Shown: piece after piece, positions 1 to 13,013 of the stretch
Layout: each line of letters starts with the position of its first letter
Position numbering within the stretch: position 1 is the first letter of the stretch
Assembly (NCBI GenBank): GCA_014773175.1
Contig: VXCM01003333.1
Span: 1 to 64,000, forward strand
DNA length: 64,000 nt
Direction of reading: 5' to 3'
Origin: Lucifuga dentata
Lineage: Eukaryota; Chordata; Actinopteri; Ophidiiformes; Bythitidae
Translations under genes and position numbers: made by a program
Notes under the pieces: generated by a model
Databases searched by the model: none
What the model saw: only the letters and a program-made list of their open reading frames with translations
What the model was told of the DNA's origin: nothing

Positions 1-324
1 CTGCATTTATTCGGGCTTGGGACCGGCACAAGGAGGACACTGGCTTGTGTCCCCTTGAGGCTGCATAATCTTTCTATTCCATGAAGCACTCTATTTCAAA
101 ACTAAAAGTGCTACTCAGTACAATCTTTATTTATTTCAATGGATAATTTTACTTTAGCATCCACTGGAGGAAATCTGCAGACCACCCAGAAGTCAGCAAA
201 ATGACTGGTTGTGTTTATTGGTTGTTTATGATACACTGTGGTGATACACTCTGTCAGTGGCGTCTGTGTATTCATATTGACGGTCCTGCTTAATATTTTA
301 ACCAAATGTCCTCTCCTGTCTCAG
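1..324. other. Intron or 5' flank upstream of the slc6a16-like start codon
   Basis: No coding region is recognised here. The stretch ends in a pyrimidine-rich acceptor (ctctcctgtctcag) directly abutting the ATG at 325. The first coding exon is therefore probably preceded by a non-coding exon that lies left of, or at the very start of, the window. Confidence 0.5.
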
Positions 325-3300
325 ATGGAGAAGCAGCCTTTGCCCACTGATGATGACAGGATGGTTGCTGCAGAGTCGGATGTTAATGGCTATGCTGAGG
401 AAAGCCAGCCGGGTTCATCTGAGCCTCCCACCAGAGACGGATGGAACAGTAAAGTGGAGTATTTCTTGGCACAGGTGGGATTCAGCGTTGGTCTCGGCAA
501 CGTGTGGAGGTTTCCATATTTGTGCCATCAGAATGGAGGAGGTGAGGAACCAGCCTCAGTTGTCATTGAGCTGAAGGATGAACTTTATATTAGAAATCCC
601 TCAGGTCTAGGGACTCATCGTGAATGTTGTAGGTGTGGCACATATTTAGTTTAACTTGTGTGGAGTGGTAGAGATCTATCAGGAAGTTGTTGTATTAGAA
701 TCAGAATTGAACAGGTGTAATTCAGTCTCTAAACTATTACAGAAATTAGGATGCAAATTAAAATGTTTTATTTGCTCTTGGTTTCCTTTGCTACAAGCTG
801 AATCTGTTTTGTTTTTTGTTTTTTTACTTTCACAAGCATTTAATAAGCTTGATGTGAGTTCACATCCTCTAAAATCCAAAATGGCTACACGTGTCTTACT
901 TTTCCTGTGAGATGGGGTAAAAATGGAACGAATAGAATCTCCGTGGGAGTGGGATGGCTGATTCCAAGGGGTGTGAGTGGTCATATAGGAATTTTTTTTT
1001 TTTAATNTTTTTTTTTTTTTTTTTTTTAATTTATAGCTATGATATTACTAAATTGAGATGCCTGTTTGCTAAGTGAGTGCTGTCATCCCTCCTCCTCAGG
1101 AGCGTTTCTCCTCCTGTATGTGCTGCTGATGCTGGTTGTGGGTATTCCGTTGTTCTTCCTGGAGCTGGCAGCCGGCCAGGCCATCCGACAGGGCAGCATT
1201 GGAGTGTGGAAGCATATTTCTCCGAGGCTGGCGGGGATTGGCTACTCCAGCTGTGTGGTAAGAAACAAATTCCACGATTCATCCTAGGATACTGTTTTTT
1301 TNTTTTTTTTTTTTGTGTGTGCATGCCTAGCCTTTCGTTACTGGTTTTCCGCATTTCGGTTAATGTCGTATGTTAAAACATCGTACTAATAATATGATAC
1401 AGCTAGTATTTGCACAGTTATCAATAAAAAAAAAATCTAAATATTTTTTAAGAACCTGTTAACCTTGTTCTCAAACATCCTCAGGTGTGTTTCTTTGTTG
1501 CTCTCTACTACAACGTGATTCTTGCGTGGAGTCTTTTCTACCTTGGGAACTCGTTTCAGTACCCTTTACCTTGGGAACAGTGTCCAGAAAAAGGAAATGT
1601 AACAGGTAAACATTTGCCATAAAGGCTAACAGGCAGACCTTTCTGACACAGAACATTTTGGATTGTCATGGCATGAAAGCACTGATTCCTCTTTAACAAG
1701 TCAAAATGTCTGCTGTCCAAGACCACACTTCATCATCCGTTTGTTTCTGTTTTACACCAGTAAAGGAATGTGAAGACAGCTCCCCTACCTCGTATTTTTG
1801 GTATCGCAAAGCTCTGGATGTCACAGAGTCGATTGACGAGCTGGGCTCTTTTAACCCGTACATGATCTGCTGTTTGCTGGCAGCCTGGACCATTGTGTGC
1901 CTGGGAATGTTCAAGGGCATCAAGACCTCCGTCAAGGTAAACATCTGACTTGCTAGCGGTACATTATCTATGAGATCTGTGCCAGTCAAAAAAACTCAAA
2001 CAGACTTGTAGGAAAGAAAACAGCATACTGGAAATAACATTTGTTACTCAGCGAAACGATAACTTTGTCCTCAACACAGGAAACTTCACTGCAATGAACT
2101 GCCATGTTCCTTCGCAGCCACTCAACAACAACTTCCGCCCCAGAACTCTCCGTTTTCAAAATAAAGTTCTGTACTTCCTTAATTAACAATATGTCACAAA
2201 CATCTTAATACAAACAATAAACTTAGTCTGCAATAACGGAAATACTTTGAATCCAAATGTATGAATAAAACAGATATGTTCAAAGTTAGGAAAATTATCA
2301 TGGCTAGCAACAGTCTGTTGCAACTTCCTGTATTACAAAGGTAGGGAGCTTCTTGAAGGCGGGTTTGTGTTTTGATGACTGAAAGTAGAGCATTCAAGAG
2401 TGAAATCAGCTGACCTCTCCTGGTATGCAATCATTGTCTCTAACTTCCCAGGTGATGTACTTTTCCTCCATCTTCCCCTACGTGGTGCTGCTCTGCTTCC
2501 TCATTCGAGGACTCTTGCTGGATGGAGCCTTAGAGGGACTCACCCACATGTTCTATCCAAAGGTATCAGCAGCTACCACGTCTGTCTGGGTGCAGGAAAG
2601 GGAGGCAAGATGTGAAGATTTCCTGACAAACCTCTTTTTTTCTCTCGTGCATCCACAGCTGGAAATCTGGGGGAATGTGCAGGTGTGGAGGCAGGCAGCC
2701 ACACAGGTTTTCTTCGCACTGGGCCTGGGCTTTGGGTCTGTTATTGCCTACTCCTCCTACAATCCCAAGAACAACAATTGCCACCGTGATGCGTTCACTG
2801 TCTCCACCATAAACTTCCTCACCTCTGTGCTGGCCACTCTAGTGGTTTTTTCTGTGCTGGGCTTCCACGCCAAAAACAGTGTCATGGAATGTGTAGTCAG
2901 GTACGGTGAGGATAGACTCTTAAAGGACCATACCAGAGATTTTGCTTGTTTAAGCCCAATAAATACTACCTGCATACATGTTAAATGTTAAATTACTGAC
3001 AACCAGTTTCTGATTTTAGTTTTGCTGTAATTTTACCAAGTCCCCTAATCTTTAAAAAAAATCAAATGTTCAGGTGAGACACCCACCTTAAAATTCAACA
3101 TTTCGTCTGCTAACACGTATGTTCAAATGTAGAAGGGACGGTCATTTTTAATTTCTCGGTAAAAGCTGTCTTCTCCTGGGACTATATTGTTCATTGTGAT
3201 GGATTACCTATTTCAAGTCTCTACAAGTTGATTTTAACAGCATAATGGAATAAACTGAAAAAAAACTTAAGCGTGCAAAATTACTGGTATTGCTCTTTAA

Positions 3301-5609
3301 AACTGCATGAAATGTCCTATGCTGCATGTTGACAAAATAATGTGAGTCACTATGTGAAATAATTTTTCCTCACTATGAATTAAGGGGAGAAGTGTGTGTT
3401 TTTCATGCACAGTGTCAGGATAATATTGATTTTGACATAACATGTTCATGTTCATATTGGAATATTCATAATTATAAACTGATTAATAGCACAGGTGTAA
3501 TTAATAACATTAATGACAGCTTCATTTAGGCGAGCCAGTATACGTCATACCAGCCCTAAATGGAATTTTGTCGTCGTTTATTTGACTCCTGTGTCTGACT
3601 TATCAAAATGTTCAATGTTAGAAAGGCCACAGTGTTACTATGAAGCATATTTTCTAAGCTTCTGCACAAATTTTTTTTTACAGAAATTCAGGGAATTAAG
3701 TATCTGATGCATAATATTTACTGTTGCTTTGTCTTTTCTTTTTTTTTTTTTTTTNTTTTTTTTTTTTTTTCTTTTTTAGTAATTTAAAGCAGCTGTCTGT
3801 GCAGAGTAGTGCTGTGGAAAAAAACCTGATGCCACACTTCAACTACTCTGATCCCAGTTCTGTGGCCCTGGAGGACTACAGGACCTGGTTTAAAGACTAC
3901 GGCAACAAGCTTCCAGGCAACTTTACAGACTGTGATCTGGAAAAAGAAATGCAGAAGGTAAAGATGGCCATTTTGGAGATGGAGATATGATGTGCACACA
4001 GAAGCTGCAGTATATGCCTTTTACAGACTGTAGTTTTATATACTTTTGGCCTATATCTTAATGCAATTGTTAATATTTTTTTTGCTGTACTTGTGTTTTA
4101 CTGTTATTGCTCTTGACTTTTACTCAGAGGAACTGAGTTGGTGTCATTCGTGTTGTGTTCAGGGCGTGGAGGGGACGGGTCTGGCCTTCATTGCCTTCAC
4201 AGAGGCCATGTCACTCCTGCCTGGCAGCCCCTTCTGGTCAGCGCTCTTCTTCCTCATGCTGCTCAACTTAGGCCTCAGCACCATGTTTGGCACTATGGAG
4301 GGCATCCTGGCCCCCCTCGCTGACAACTTCAAATCTATAGCCAACAACAAGACCAAATTCACGGGTAAATGCTGATTCCAAATAGGACTTGGTGATGTGC
4401 CCTAAAAATAAAATCTAGATTTTTTTTCTTTTTACATTTACAGATGACAAAGGGTTTTTAATAGATTTTATTGTTCTCTGATACCAAGTGGCAATTATTA
4501 GTAATTTTGACGCTCCAGTACATGACTGGAAAACGCCGCTTTAGTTACAATACACACTGTGGGACTTTATTGTTGAGCTGAGTTTTGTCCTAACAAATGT
4601 CTGTCACGTCTTTGTGTTGCGACACAGTGTTGAGCTGCATCATTGGCTTTCTGATTGGCTTGCTCTTCACGCAGCGCTGTGGGAACTACTTTGTGATGAT
4701 GTTTGACGACTATTCGGCCACTCTGCCCCTCATCATTGTGGTGGTTTTTGAGACGTTCAGCGTGTCTTGGCTCTACGGAGCCGACAGGTGAGGTCACGGA
4801 GGGCGACAAAACATTTTTGAATTACAGCTCATGAAATTATTTCACCGTTACTCTTGTCAGTTTGCATCTCAAATCTGTCATTATGTAATCTTGACCCCGG
4901 ATTTTTTTTTTTTTTTTNTTTTTTTTTTTTTTTAATTTAATTTTTTTTTTTACAAAGGTTTCTAAATGACATTGAGGCAATGTTGGGCTGGCGTCCCAGT
5001 GTGGTTTACAAATACCTGTGGAAATACATATGCCTGCTTGCTATGCTGGGCTTACTGGGAGCCTCCATGATTCGCATGTTCATCAAACGGCCTACTTACA
5101 TGTCATGGAACCAAGAGCAGGTATGTGAAGTGATATTTCACAAAAAATAAATTAAAAAAATACAACGCAGCTCTCATTTTATATTGCGTATTGGTGCATT
5201 TTTGTTTTTAAAAAATACAGGCAAAATACAGCCAGTGTGTCTCCTAGCAATTTTCCCAGACCAGCAGGCAGTGCAGCACGTGCTGTATATTGAATTTTTA
5301 CTAATGTACATACCTTTAGCTCTCTAGTAACACCTTTCTTTAATTGGTTTGTTTCTGTAGGCCTCAGAGGTGACCCTGGAGTACCCCGGCTGGGCCCTGG
5401 CCGTCCTGTCCTTACTCATCGTGTTTGCCATGTTGCCCGTCCCGCTGGCCTTGATCCGTGCCTTCCTGCAGGAGAGAATAAAGCAAAAATCCAGGGATGC
5501 AGAGATTGGTCAGTACAGACTTGTTAGCACTGAGGACAAGTGTGAAACCCCCATGACTGACATGTCAGAACTGGAGCAGATGAATGGGACCACTGCTCCT
5601 GTTTCTTAA
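325..5609 (+). CDS. slc6a16: Sodium-dependent neutral amino acid transporter, SLC6 family (SLC6A15/16/17 branch), slc6a16-like
   Basis: Predicted plasma or vesicle membrane Na+-coupled carrier with 12 membrane spans. I trace 11 coding exons: 325-541, 1100-1257, 1485-1605, 1761-1936, 2452-2562, 2659-2900, 3780-3957, 4163-4364, 4628-4787, 4958-5120 and 5361-5609. All join in phase with GT-AG boundaries and total 1977 nt (658 residues plus stop), normal for SLC6. TM1 carries the family signature [20 protein letters not shown] (about residues 52-71). Other landmarks are [46 protein letters not shown] and [17 protein letters not shown], all typical of the B0AT2/NTT4/NTT5 subgroup. The large loop near 3780-3957 has N-x-S/T sites (NYSD, NFTD). 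The protein is more diverged from SLC6A15 and SLC6A17 than those are from each other, and its neighbours are slc17a7 and shank1, so I favour slc6a16; paralogue assignment is inference. Substrate cannot be read from sequence. Several introns hold poly-T runs with a single N, none inside an exon. Confidence 0.9.
2920..3300. mobile_element. TTAA-flanked inverted-repeat element, copy 1 (intron of slc6a16-like gene)
   Basis: Starts TTAAAGGACCATAC and ends GGTATTGCTCTTTAA. Shares the internal blocks of the other copies (the caggtga/cacccaccttaaaattcaa block and ctcctgggactata). The right inverted repeat is mostly deleted. It begins 20 bp after the exon ending at 2900. Confidence 0.7.
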
Positions 5610-8121
5610 ACACTGGACAGCGACAGCCTGCAGTCACTTTCCAAATTTCAGAGGGTCACGTTTTACTGCAGAACTGACTCAGAGTTTTTTAACCTAAGCT
5701 GATGCGTCGAGTCAACAAGTACAGCCTGGTTTAAGCGAGTAGAGGAAATAACGGAACAATTTGTCATACAAGGAAGTTACCATGTATTATGCACTCCCAG
5801 TTACTGCCCAAACAAACCTAAACAATACATTGTAAATTTGAGTATAACTCATGGACGTTTTTACTCAGTAACATAACACCAGCTGAAAATCTTGTTTTGC
5901 TGCTCTCTAGTGGTTTGCTCGCAGACTTGAAACTTTGAGCCAGGAAGCTGAACTGAGCTTGGTGTTGAGTTACGCTGTATAGCTGCTTCAAGCGATTTTT
6001 GACTTTTATGTTGGTTTCCTGTAACGGGTTCCCAAACTTTATCATGTCAAGGACCCCTAAATTGTTTCATTCTCCAGCTGGAGCCTCCCCCCCCCCCNCC
6101 CCCCCCCCACCTACAAAACACATTACACAACCACATAATATTAAAGGAATAGTAAAATCTGATTAGTTATTCATACTTGCAGCATACTTTCAATCACATT
6201 TATTCACTCAGAATTAGTTTCAGTGTTCAATATGCAAGATATAGTTGAATAACATTAACCACAACATTCAATATTAATTATATTCATTCAAAATATTCGA
6301 ACATTTGTGTGTGTGTGCGTGCGTGTGTGTTTCAGATATGTCAATGCCATACCCATATCATTTCCAACTTACAAACAGGCTCTGTGCTTTGTTTTCAATA
6401 CTTTCAAAGTAGAAAATCCTGCTTTACAAAGGTAAGTGGTGGCAAATGTATGCAGTTGCATAAATGGGTGGTAACTACGTTGGGAGCTTTGTGCCTGATC
6501 AGTGCGGTCACTCCGCTGTGCTTGGCGGTCAGCGGCTCCATCTGTGCACGCACCTACACATCAAGACCATTCGATTCAACATCCATCCATCCATCCATCC
6601 ATCCATCCATCCATTTCCTATACCTGTTTGTCCTGTTAAGGGTCCAAAATCTGANCATCCATCCATCCATCCATCCATCCATTTCCTATACCTGTTTGTC
6701 CTGTTAAGGGTCCAAAATCTGAAAAATGTCCTTTCCAGTGGCCCTACCTTCAAGTGCTTTGCAAAAAAGTATTTCTGAGAACAAACACAATCACCAGGGA
6801 GCAAAAGAAAGTTCATGTTCAAAAAGAGCAGATTAATTTTTACTACACTGTTACATGGCTGTAAACGTGATTAAGCATCATTTTGCATGGTGAGGGAGCG
6901 TCATTTACTGGACTGATCCATTACAGCCGGTGTTACGGCTGTTCAGCACACAGGAGCCATATAACCACGTTTATGTAAAACATGGAATACAGAGTTGGTC
7001 CTACAGTTTGATGCTACATGCATATATAGGCATATCATACAGCTGGAAAAAGTGAACATTACAAACATTAAATTTAACAATTAACTGTTCAAGCCATGTT
7101 GAAAAGTGTGAGCTGATTTTTTAACTTTGAGTTTTTTTTATCCACTAAAAATACCATTTTATACTCCTAAGTTTATGCTGTTATATTACTAAAAACTACA
7201 AAAAAAGAAAACTACTGATTAAGTAATTAAGTGACTTCATGGTGCAGATATTGGAGAACAAATGGAATGTTTAATATAAATATGTGTATAGTAATTGTAA
7301 AGACTCTTGAAGAACAGGTACAGTGTTTATTGTTGGGGATTTTCTCCAACTTTGAATGGCAACTTTACTTGAGCGTGTTGTCTTTGCAGCTTCAGTTTAG
7401 GAGGAAACGTTGCATGCACTTTTTCAAAGGGCTAAACACAAACGAAGCCCTCATTTACTTTGCTGCATTGCTTGCTGTAATTCAAGTGGTGATCTTTGTA
7501 TTTGTGCTCTTACATAAATTGCTTGGTCAACTTGCGATCGTTCTCTTAGCTTGTTATTTTCACGCCGTAATACCACATTTTTCATTTTCTATATTTCTTT
7601 TTTGTTAAAGTGTGTGGTTTTGTACATTTTCATAATTCACACGTTACAGTACTTTCCTTCTAAATTTAATGCTTTTCAATTATGAAAACCCAACACAAAG
7701 TGCCTTCAGCTTCTTTGAGCATCAATAAGACTGTTTGAGGTAAATGTTAATATTCATCATATATGTTTTTAAGTTTGTATAGAATATGTAATATAATGCT
7801 ATTGGTATTGTAATATTGTCATTCTTGTGTGTTTAAACTGTTGATTTGTGTTTGAAATTAGCTAAAGTTATATTGCAAACATTTCTCAGACTTTTGCTCT
7901 TCAAGGTTTTGATACTCGTCTCTAGAAATGGTTTTCAGGATTTAGTTTTAAAATGGAACTGTTACCGGAGGATTAAATTTCTTTTAAATCATTCTAAGAA
8001 CATCGTTTAAAGCATTCCCAATTTCCATCTGAAGGTCTGTGTTACAAGTCCACAACCGTGACTTTGTGTAAATATAATCATGAACTCAAGATTTTTTAAA
8101 GCATTTCTGTTGTAAATAAAA
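5610..8121 (+). other. Probable 3' UTR and downstream flank of the slc6a16-like gene
   Basis: No second coding region is recognised after the stop at 5609. The stretch is AT-rich and holds a poly-C run with an N (6088-6108), a GT run (6306-6331) and a CATC microsatellite. An AATAAA lies near 8116 (ttgtaaataaaatctg) and is a candidate poly(A) signal for a long 3' UTR. Where the transcript really ends cannot be decided by reading. Confidence 0.35.
6588..6722. repeat. CATC microsatellite with 67-bp duplication around a single N
   Basis: A (CATC)n tract followed by a tttcctatacctg block occurs twice, at 6588-6654 and 6656-6722, separated only by N at 6655. The second copy is an exact repeat of the first, suggesting unmerged contig ends rather than biology. 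Confidence 0.8.
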
Positions 8122-8582
8122 TCTGAATCATCATCATCATTCATAGACTTACAGATTTTTGTTTGTGTTTTATTCAGTTCAGTTCAAAATACGTTATTAA
8201 TCCCTCAAGGGACAATTAAAAGCATGTAAGTCAGCAGATGACAGCATGAATTGACAGACTTCGTGCAGAACATCAAATACAGTGGAAGAAATGAGAAAGA
8301 AAACAAGCTACCAACAGGGTTTTAAAGAAATTCCTAATAAATAATATTAATAGAAGTTACAATGCTAAAAAGTAGTTGGATCATAAATAAATAATGTAAT
8401 TTAATATTCTGTAGCATTAAAAATGGTTTTACTATAATACTAAGATAATGTCTGAGCTATTGTAGCCAGACTATTTTGATTATCGAACCCAATCAGAGTT
8501 CAGTGTGTTCTTTGTTTTCCTTTCATATCTGTCAGTCCATCAGAAGTTTTGAGGGACTTGAGGATTGTGTGTTCAATGGGAA

Positions 8583-8729
8583 TGAAGAGAGAACCAGTTT
8601 AATGGAGAGAACCAGTTAAATGAAGAGAGAACCAGTTTAATAAAGAGAGAACCAGTTTAATGAAGAGAGAACCAGTTTAATTTCTATGGGAAGAGAGAAC
8701 CAGTTTAATAAAGAGAGAACCAGTTTAAT
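8583..8729. repeat. 20-bp minisatellite (gaagagagaaccagtttaat)
   Basis: About seven tandem units of gaagagagaaccagtttaat, with small deletions and one interruption (tttctatggg). It lies just upstream of the putative promoter and leader of the small membrane-protein gene. Confidence 0.85.
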
Positions 8730-8849
8730 GAAGCGCCAGGTAGAACGGAATTCCCCCAAAACTGGAGCACACTTTGTCATTTGCTCTAAAATCAGCAATC
8801 ACAGTTTCACACGGAGTATGCCGGTTTCTTTGTTCGTGTCCGTGCCTGC

Positions 8850-9017
8850 ATGAGTCCTCCCAGATCTCCCAGCGGAGACCTGAAGCGTTCAGGGAGTTGT
8901 CGTTCGGGAGTTGTTCGTTGAGTTGTCTTGGATGCAGCTTTACTTCAGTCAGCGAGGCAGAGAGGAGAGGAACAACAGCTGGCTCAGAGAAACACCACAT
9001 CCTGCCATCACGCTCAG
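8850..9017 (+). promoter_or_regulatory. Putative non-coding first exon and promoter area of the small membrane-protein gene
   Basis: A locally GC-richer segment ends in a good donor (cgctcag|gtaaac, exon end at 9017). The next exon starts after gcag at 9234 and opens at once with the ATG. An untranslated leader exon ending at 9017 fits this layout. Its start is not defined by sequence alone. Confidence 0.4.
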
Positions 9018-9234
9018 GTAAACGCAACCCACAAAACCCATTCAAAATGCAGCAGCGTTCCTTTGTGTGTGCGATGTGGATGCTGTTAAAAGAGTTTCAG
9101 AATCCTTTTTGTAGCTAAATGAGAAATTGTTCTGGAAAGGAAAGCGTATTTCAGTTGCAGCTTCTTACATCCATAATCAGAGGGATCATTGTTCCTGTTT
9201 TTTCTGGTGGTAACTGAATTGTCATTTATTGCAG

Positions 9235-11175
9235 ATGACCCTCATGGAGATCCTGGCAGCTTTCTTCCTGTTGCTGTTTCTTCCACTGAGCAACTCCCAG
9301 GAGGGGATCAACGCCCAGCAAGCCCCGGCAGCCCCCCCTCCCTCCCCACACATACAGGATCTACTCAGAAAAGACGAAACGGCTCCCCTAAACGCCAAAC
9401 GAACATGTAAGTCGAGTTAAAAAAACGTTATTTCAGTGGGAAATCAAATCGATCCTGCACGGGGTTATGAGGTCACAAAGGAATCCTTAAAGGACCATAC
9501 CACCAAGTGTGCATGTTTGAGCCTAATATATTCATTGTTCATACATGTTATGTTACTGACAACTATTTCCCAAAGGATAAAACTGTATTTCAGCTTTCCT
9601 GATATTTTGCAAAATCTCTTAATCTTTCAAAATCAAATATTCAAGCAATACACCCATCTTAAAAATCCATGTTTCACTTGCTAATAGTTACGCAAAATTT
9701 TGAAGTCATGGTTGTTAAAATTTTTCGATAAACGCAGGTCTTCTTTTGGGACTGTATTCCCCGGTGGAGACATTCATTCACTCCACATTTTTATTGTGCT
9801 TAAATTATGAAACTTGGAAAAAAAAAACCTTAATATATGTGTTATTCGCGATGATGGATTACCTATCCCAAAAACATTTCAAGTTGATTTTAATAGCATA
9901 CCAGAATGAACTGAAACCAATGGCAGTCTGGAAGGTAGGAAAAACATTTTTAATTCACCGTTCCATACTATGCTTTGGGAAATAATTGTCAGTAACGTTA
10001 CGTGTATGAAAATCGAATATATTAGGCTCAAACATGCAAAATGGGTGGTACAGTCCTTTAAATTTCAATAACATTTGTGTTTCCACAGATGCGCATGTAG
10101 ACAAAGATGACGCCAAAGTGATTATATTCATCGCCGCAGCAATGGGCACAATTGCTCTGATGAGTGCAGTATACTGCATCTACAACAAGTTCTACACCAA
10201 ACAGCCGTACCTGCACACCCAGCTGGACGATGACTCAGGTAATGTTTCATAATGTCAAGTCAAAGATCTTTTCCTTTGAGAGTCATTCATTCCTCTTACA
10301 AAATAAATGAGACAAGACAGTTGTGTTTATCTTCAATGGGCAGAAATCGGTATTGATACTGAGTTAGGAACTGTGATCTGATTGTATCAAACTATATTTC
10401 TTGCATGTCTTTGATTAAAAAAAAGGGGGGGGGGGGGGNGGGGGGGGGGGGAGGTTCATTTTAGGTGGGAAAAGTTCTATGTATTCTGAGACATCAAAGG
10501 GCAGGAAACTCTCCTGAATCATCCAAAGTGCTGTTCTGTGTTTCAGCTGAAGTTGAAAAAAAGTCAATTTTCTTTCAGATGAGGCATTTATTTTGGATTA
10601 ATTCAGCAGCTATGGTGCAATGCTTTGTTTCTAATTACAATAAAAAATGCTAAAACTCAGATTTGTGGCTGAAGCTCACAGGTGCTTTTAGTACTTAGAG
10701 CTATCCGCCTCACTGACCCACAGAAAAAACATGGCTTCTCAGAAACAAACATCAAATATTGCTTGGATTGTCATTAAATAAAAAACTTTCAAAAGTACAA
10801 AAAAAAAAAAAAACTGGAACTTGCTTCACTATCTAAGAGCATTCTTTTTTTTTAGTTAGTGAAGTAATATGAAGTTTGGGGTGAGCAGTTATGTAGTCAT
10901 ATGGAAAGATATTTAGGATTCCTACATGTTCTTCTCCAGATTTGACTGCAGACCCCACGGATCCTCCTCCCATGTTTTTCCACGCCTCGGTTGGCTCCAG
11001 CGTGGCAGAGGTGCGGAAAGCAGGGTACGGCTCTCTCTCCGATACTCCATCCATCATCTCTGTCCCGCCCAGCCTCTCTCCTCCTCCCTCTGCCATGCCC
11101 TTCCCTCCTCTCTTCCTCTCCTCTCACTCTCTCAGAACAATATCAGCGAAGGATCTGGAGAAGAGCTATCTGTAG
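9235..11175 (+). CDS. Uncharacterised small type I single-pass membrane protein
   Basis: Three coding exons, 9235-9406, 10089-10238 and 10940-11175, join in phase with GT-AG boundaries to give 185 residues. The N-terminus (MTLMEILAAFFLLLFLPLSNSQEG) is a clear signal peptide. A short Pro/Ala-rich ectodomain of about 40 residues follows. One membrane span is built around VIIFIAAAMGTIALMSAVYC (about residues 68-87). The cytoplasmic tail of about 95 residues is rich in Pro and Ser, has candidate tyrosine sites (KQPYLH, AGYGSLSD) and ends DLEKSYL. No enzyme or receptor domain is visible. In human, GFY (Golgi-associated olfactory signalling regulator) lies beside SLC17A7, so a gfy-like identity is one synteny-based guess that I cannot support from sequence. 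Signal peptide, span and clean splicing make it a real gene; the function is unknown. Intron 1 is largely a TTAA-flanked element. Confidence 0.72.
9487..10061. mobile_element. TTAA-flanked inverted-repeat element, copy 2 (full length)
   Basis: 575 bp with long terminal inverted repeats: TTAAAGGACCATAC at the left and GGTACAGTCCTTTAA at the right. The inner repeat carries TTTGAGCCTAATATATTCA and its complement. Non-coding; sits inside intron 1 of the small membrane-protein gene. Confidence 0.85.
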
Positions 11176-11438
11176 AGCAGATTGCACAGACACAACTGGG
11201 AATAAGCACGTCTTGTTTTTCCATCAACTCTCTATACTAGGAAAAATATGAGGGAAAATGTTTTCCAGCATATTTGTCATTTACCATTACCCATGATGTT
11301 GTTGTCTTCTCTTTCCCCAAATTTACCCTAAAAGTGCTCAAACATCATATTACCAAAGATCTGTAGTCATTTGTGCAGTCTGTCATCTTACTTCCATAGA
11401 TCCATTCTTGTATTAGTCGTCCATTTTGCAATATCAGG

Positions 11439-11591
11439 AATAAATCCTCCAACAATGGGAAAAAATGTTGTCTTGCTCATTTTTACTTATAATGGGATGG
11501 CAGAAATTGTAAAGGATTTTTTTTTCTTTTCATTACCCTTAAATGCCTGTAGATTTAGATATATGCCAATACTTTTAGCCCACATAATAAA
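11439..11591 (+). terminator. Candidate poly(A) signals of the small membrane-protein gene
   Basis: AATAAA occurs at 11439-11444 and 11586-11591, 265 and 412 bp after the stop codon. Either could end the transcript. A long poly-A run interrupted by an N follows at about 11611-11650. Confidence 0.4.
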
Positions 11592-11881
11592 GAGAAATGA
11601 TGGCATTCTAAAAAAAAAAAAAAAAAAAANAAAAAAAAAAAAAAAAAAAAGGGATAGTTTTATCAGTACAAATGGAGATGTGGGTTTCTTCCAGAGCTGA
11701 GTTTGTTTAAATCTAATTTTAAAAAATGTCATTTCATTCCACATAATTTTTTTTTCATCTAGACCAAAAAAAGATCAGGTGTAGATAGAAAACCTCTCTA
11801 TCTCTGTAATTGAACTGTTCCTTCTCCTCATTGTTACTATAACATGACAAAATAGTCTTCCTACAAAAGGATTAGATGGCT

Positions 11882-12643
11882 TTAAAGGACCATACTGTCC
11901 ATTTTGCATGTTTGAGCCTAATATATTCAATTTTCATACACTCAACATTACTGACAATCATTTCCAGCATACTACTGGAACAGTGAATTAAAATATTTTC
12001 TAAGTGACATTAATGTTGAACTTTGACCTTCTTTACTGGCAGATTTGATTTGGGTTCTGAAGTGGCTCCAACCTTACCTTACCTTAATGGACGATAAATA
12101 CAACCCACATACATATTAAAGTTATTGACAACCATTTTCCAAAACATGAAACCGTATTTTAGTTTTCCTGCTATTTTGCCAAAACCACTAATCTTTCAAA
12201 ATTAAATGTTCAGGTGATGCACCCACCTTAAAATTCAATGTTTTATCTGCTAAAAAATATTCACAATTGTAGAAGGCACAATCATTTAATTTCTTGGTAA
12301 AAACCGAGTTCTCCTGGGATTATAATCCCTGGGTGAGACATACATTTTCTTCTGTGTAACTCTGTGTTGAACTGGTTAAATCATCGACAAAAAAATGTAA
12401 TAGACATCTTTTTTTGCTTTGTGGATTACTTATCTGAAGCGTGTTTCAAGTCTCTACAAGTTGATTTTTAATAGCATACTGGAATGAACTGAAACCAATG
12501 GCAATCTGGAAGGCAGGGAAAAACAATGAGAAAATGTGCCTCTCCTGTAGTATGTTTTGGAAAATAGTTGGCGGTCTGTAACATGCATACAGGTCATATT
12601 TCTTGGATTAAAACGTGTAAAAACTATCGGTATGGTCCTTTAA
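11882..12643. mobile_element. TTAA-flanked inverted-repeat element, copy 3 (composite)
   Basis: Left end TTAAAGGACCATAC and right end TATGGTCCTTTAA bound 762 bp. The first ~110 bp is a left end fused to right-end-like sequence (catactactggaacagtgaatt). A second left half begins near 12090 (ataaatacaacccacatacata). It is probably two copies nested or recombined. Confidence 0.75.
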
Positions 12644-13013
12644 CATGTGCTTCTTGAAGGGCCAGGAGAGGAATTGGGCTCAAGGCAGTTGACAAAATCA
12701 GTCAAATCGAGATGTTTTGGCTTCTTTGTTATCTGTTAAAGTCATTTGGTGTAGAATCCAGGACTAGTCCTTTAATAAGAGTTGAGTCTGTAGTCCATCC
12801 CAGAGGCATGTCTGCCCCTCCCATCCAGCAAAAACCGCTGAACGCTCTTAATATGCTTCGATTCCTGTTTACTCTAACTCCGACCATTCAAGGCTTGGGT
12901 GGTCCAAGAATAGTCCGCGCTTAAAGGGCCGGGCTGCGGGGAAGGAAATGACATGCTAAACACACTCTCTACACACACTTGGAGAGATTAGCGCGCAGGG
13001 AGCTGTAATCTGG

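Noticed and set aside
5901..5915. CTCF-like motif tgctctctagtgg after the slc6a16-like gene
   Set aside because: The core has A in place of a G in the critical GGG run, so it is too weak beside the other three sites.
6309..6707. 132-codon frame near the CATC repeat
   Set aside because: It is driven by the CATC microsatellite and its assembly duplication; no protein family is recognised.
8116..8215. SINE-like sequence (ttattaatccctcaagggacaatt)
   Set aside because: A common fish repeat motif, but no promoter boxes, tail or target duplication could be delimited.
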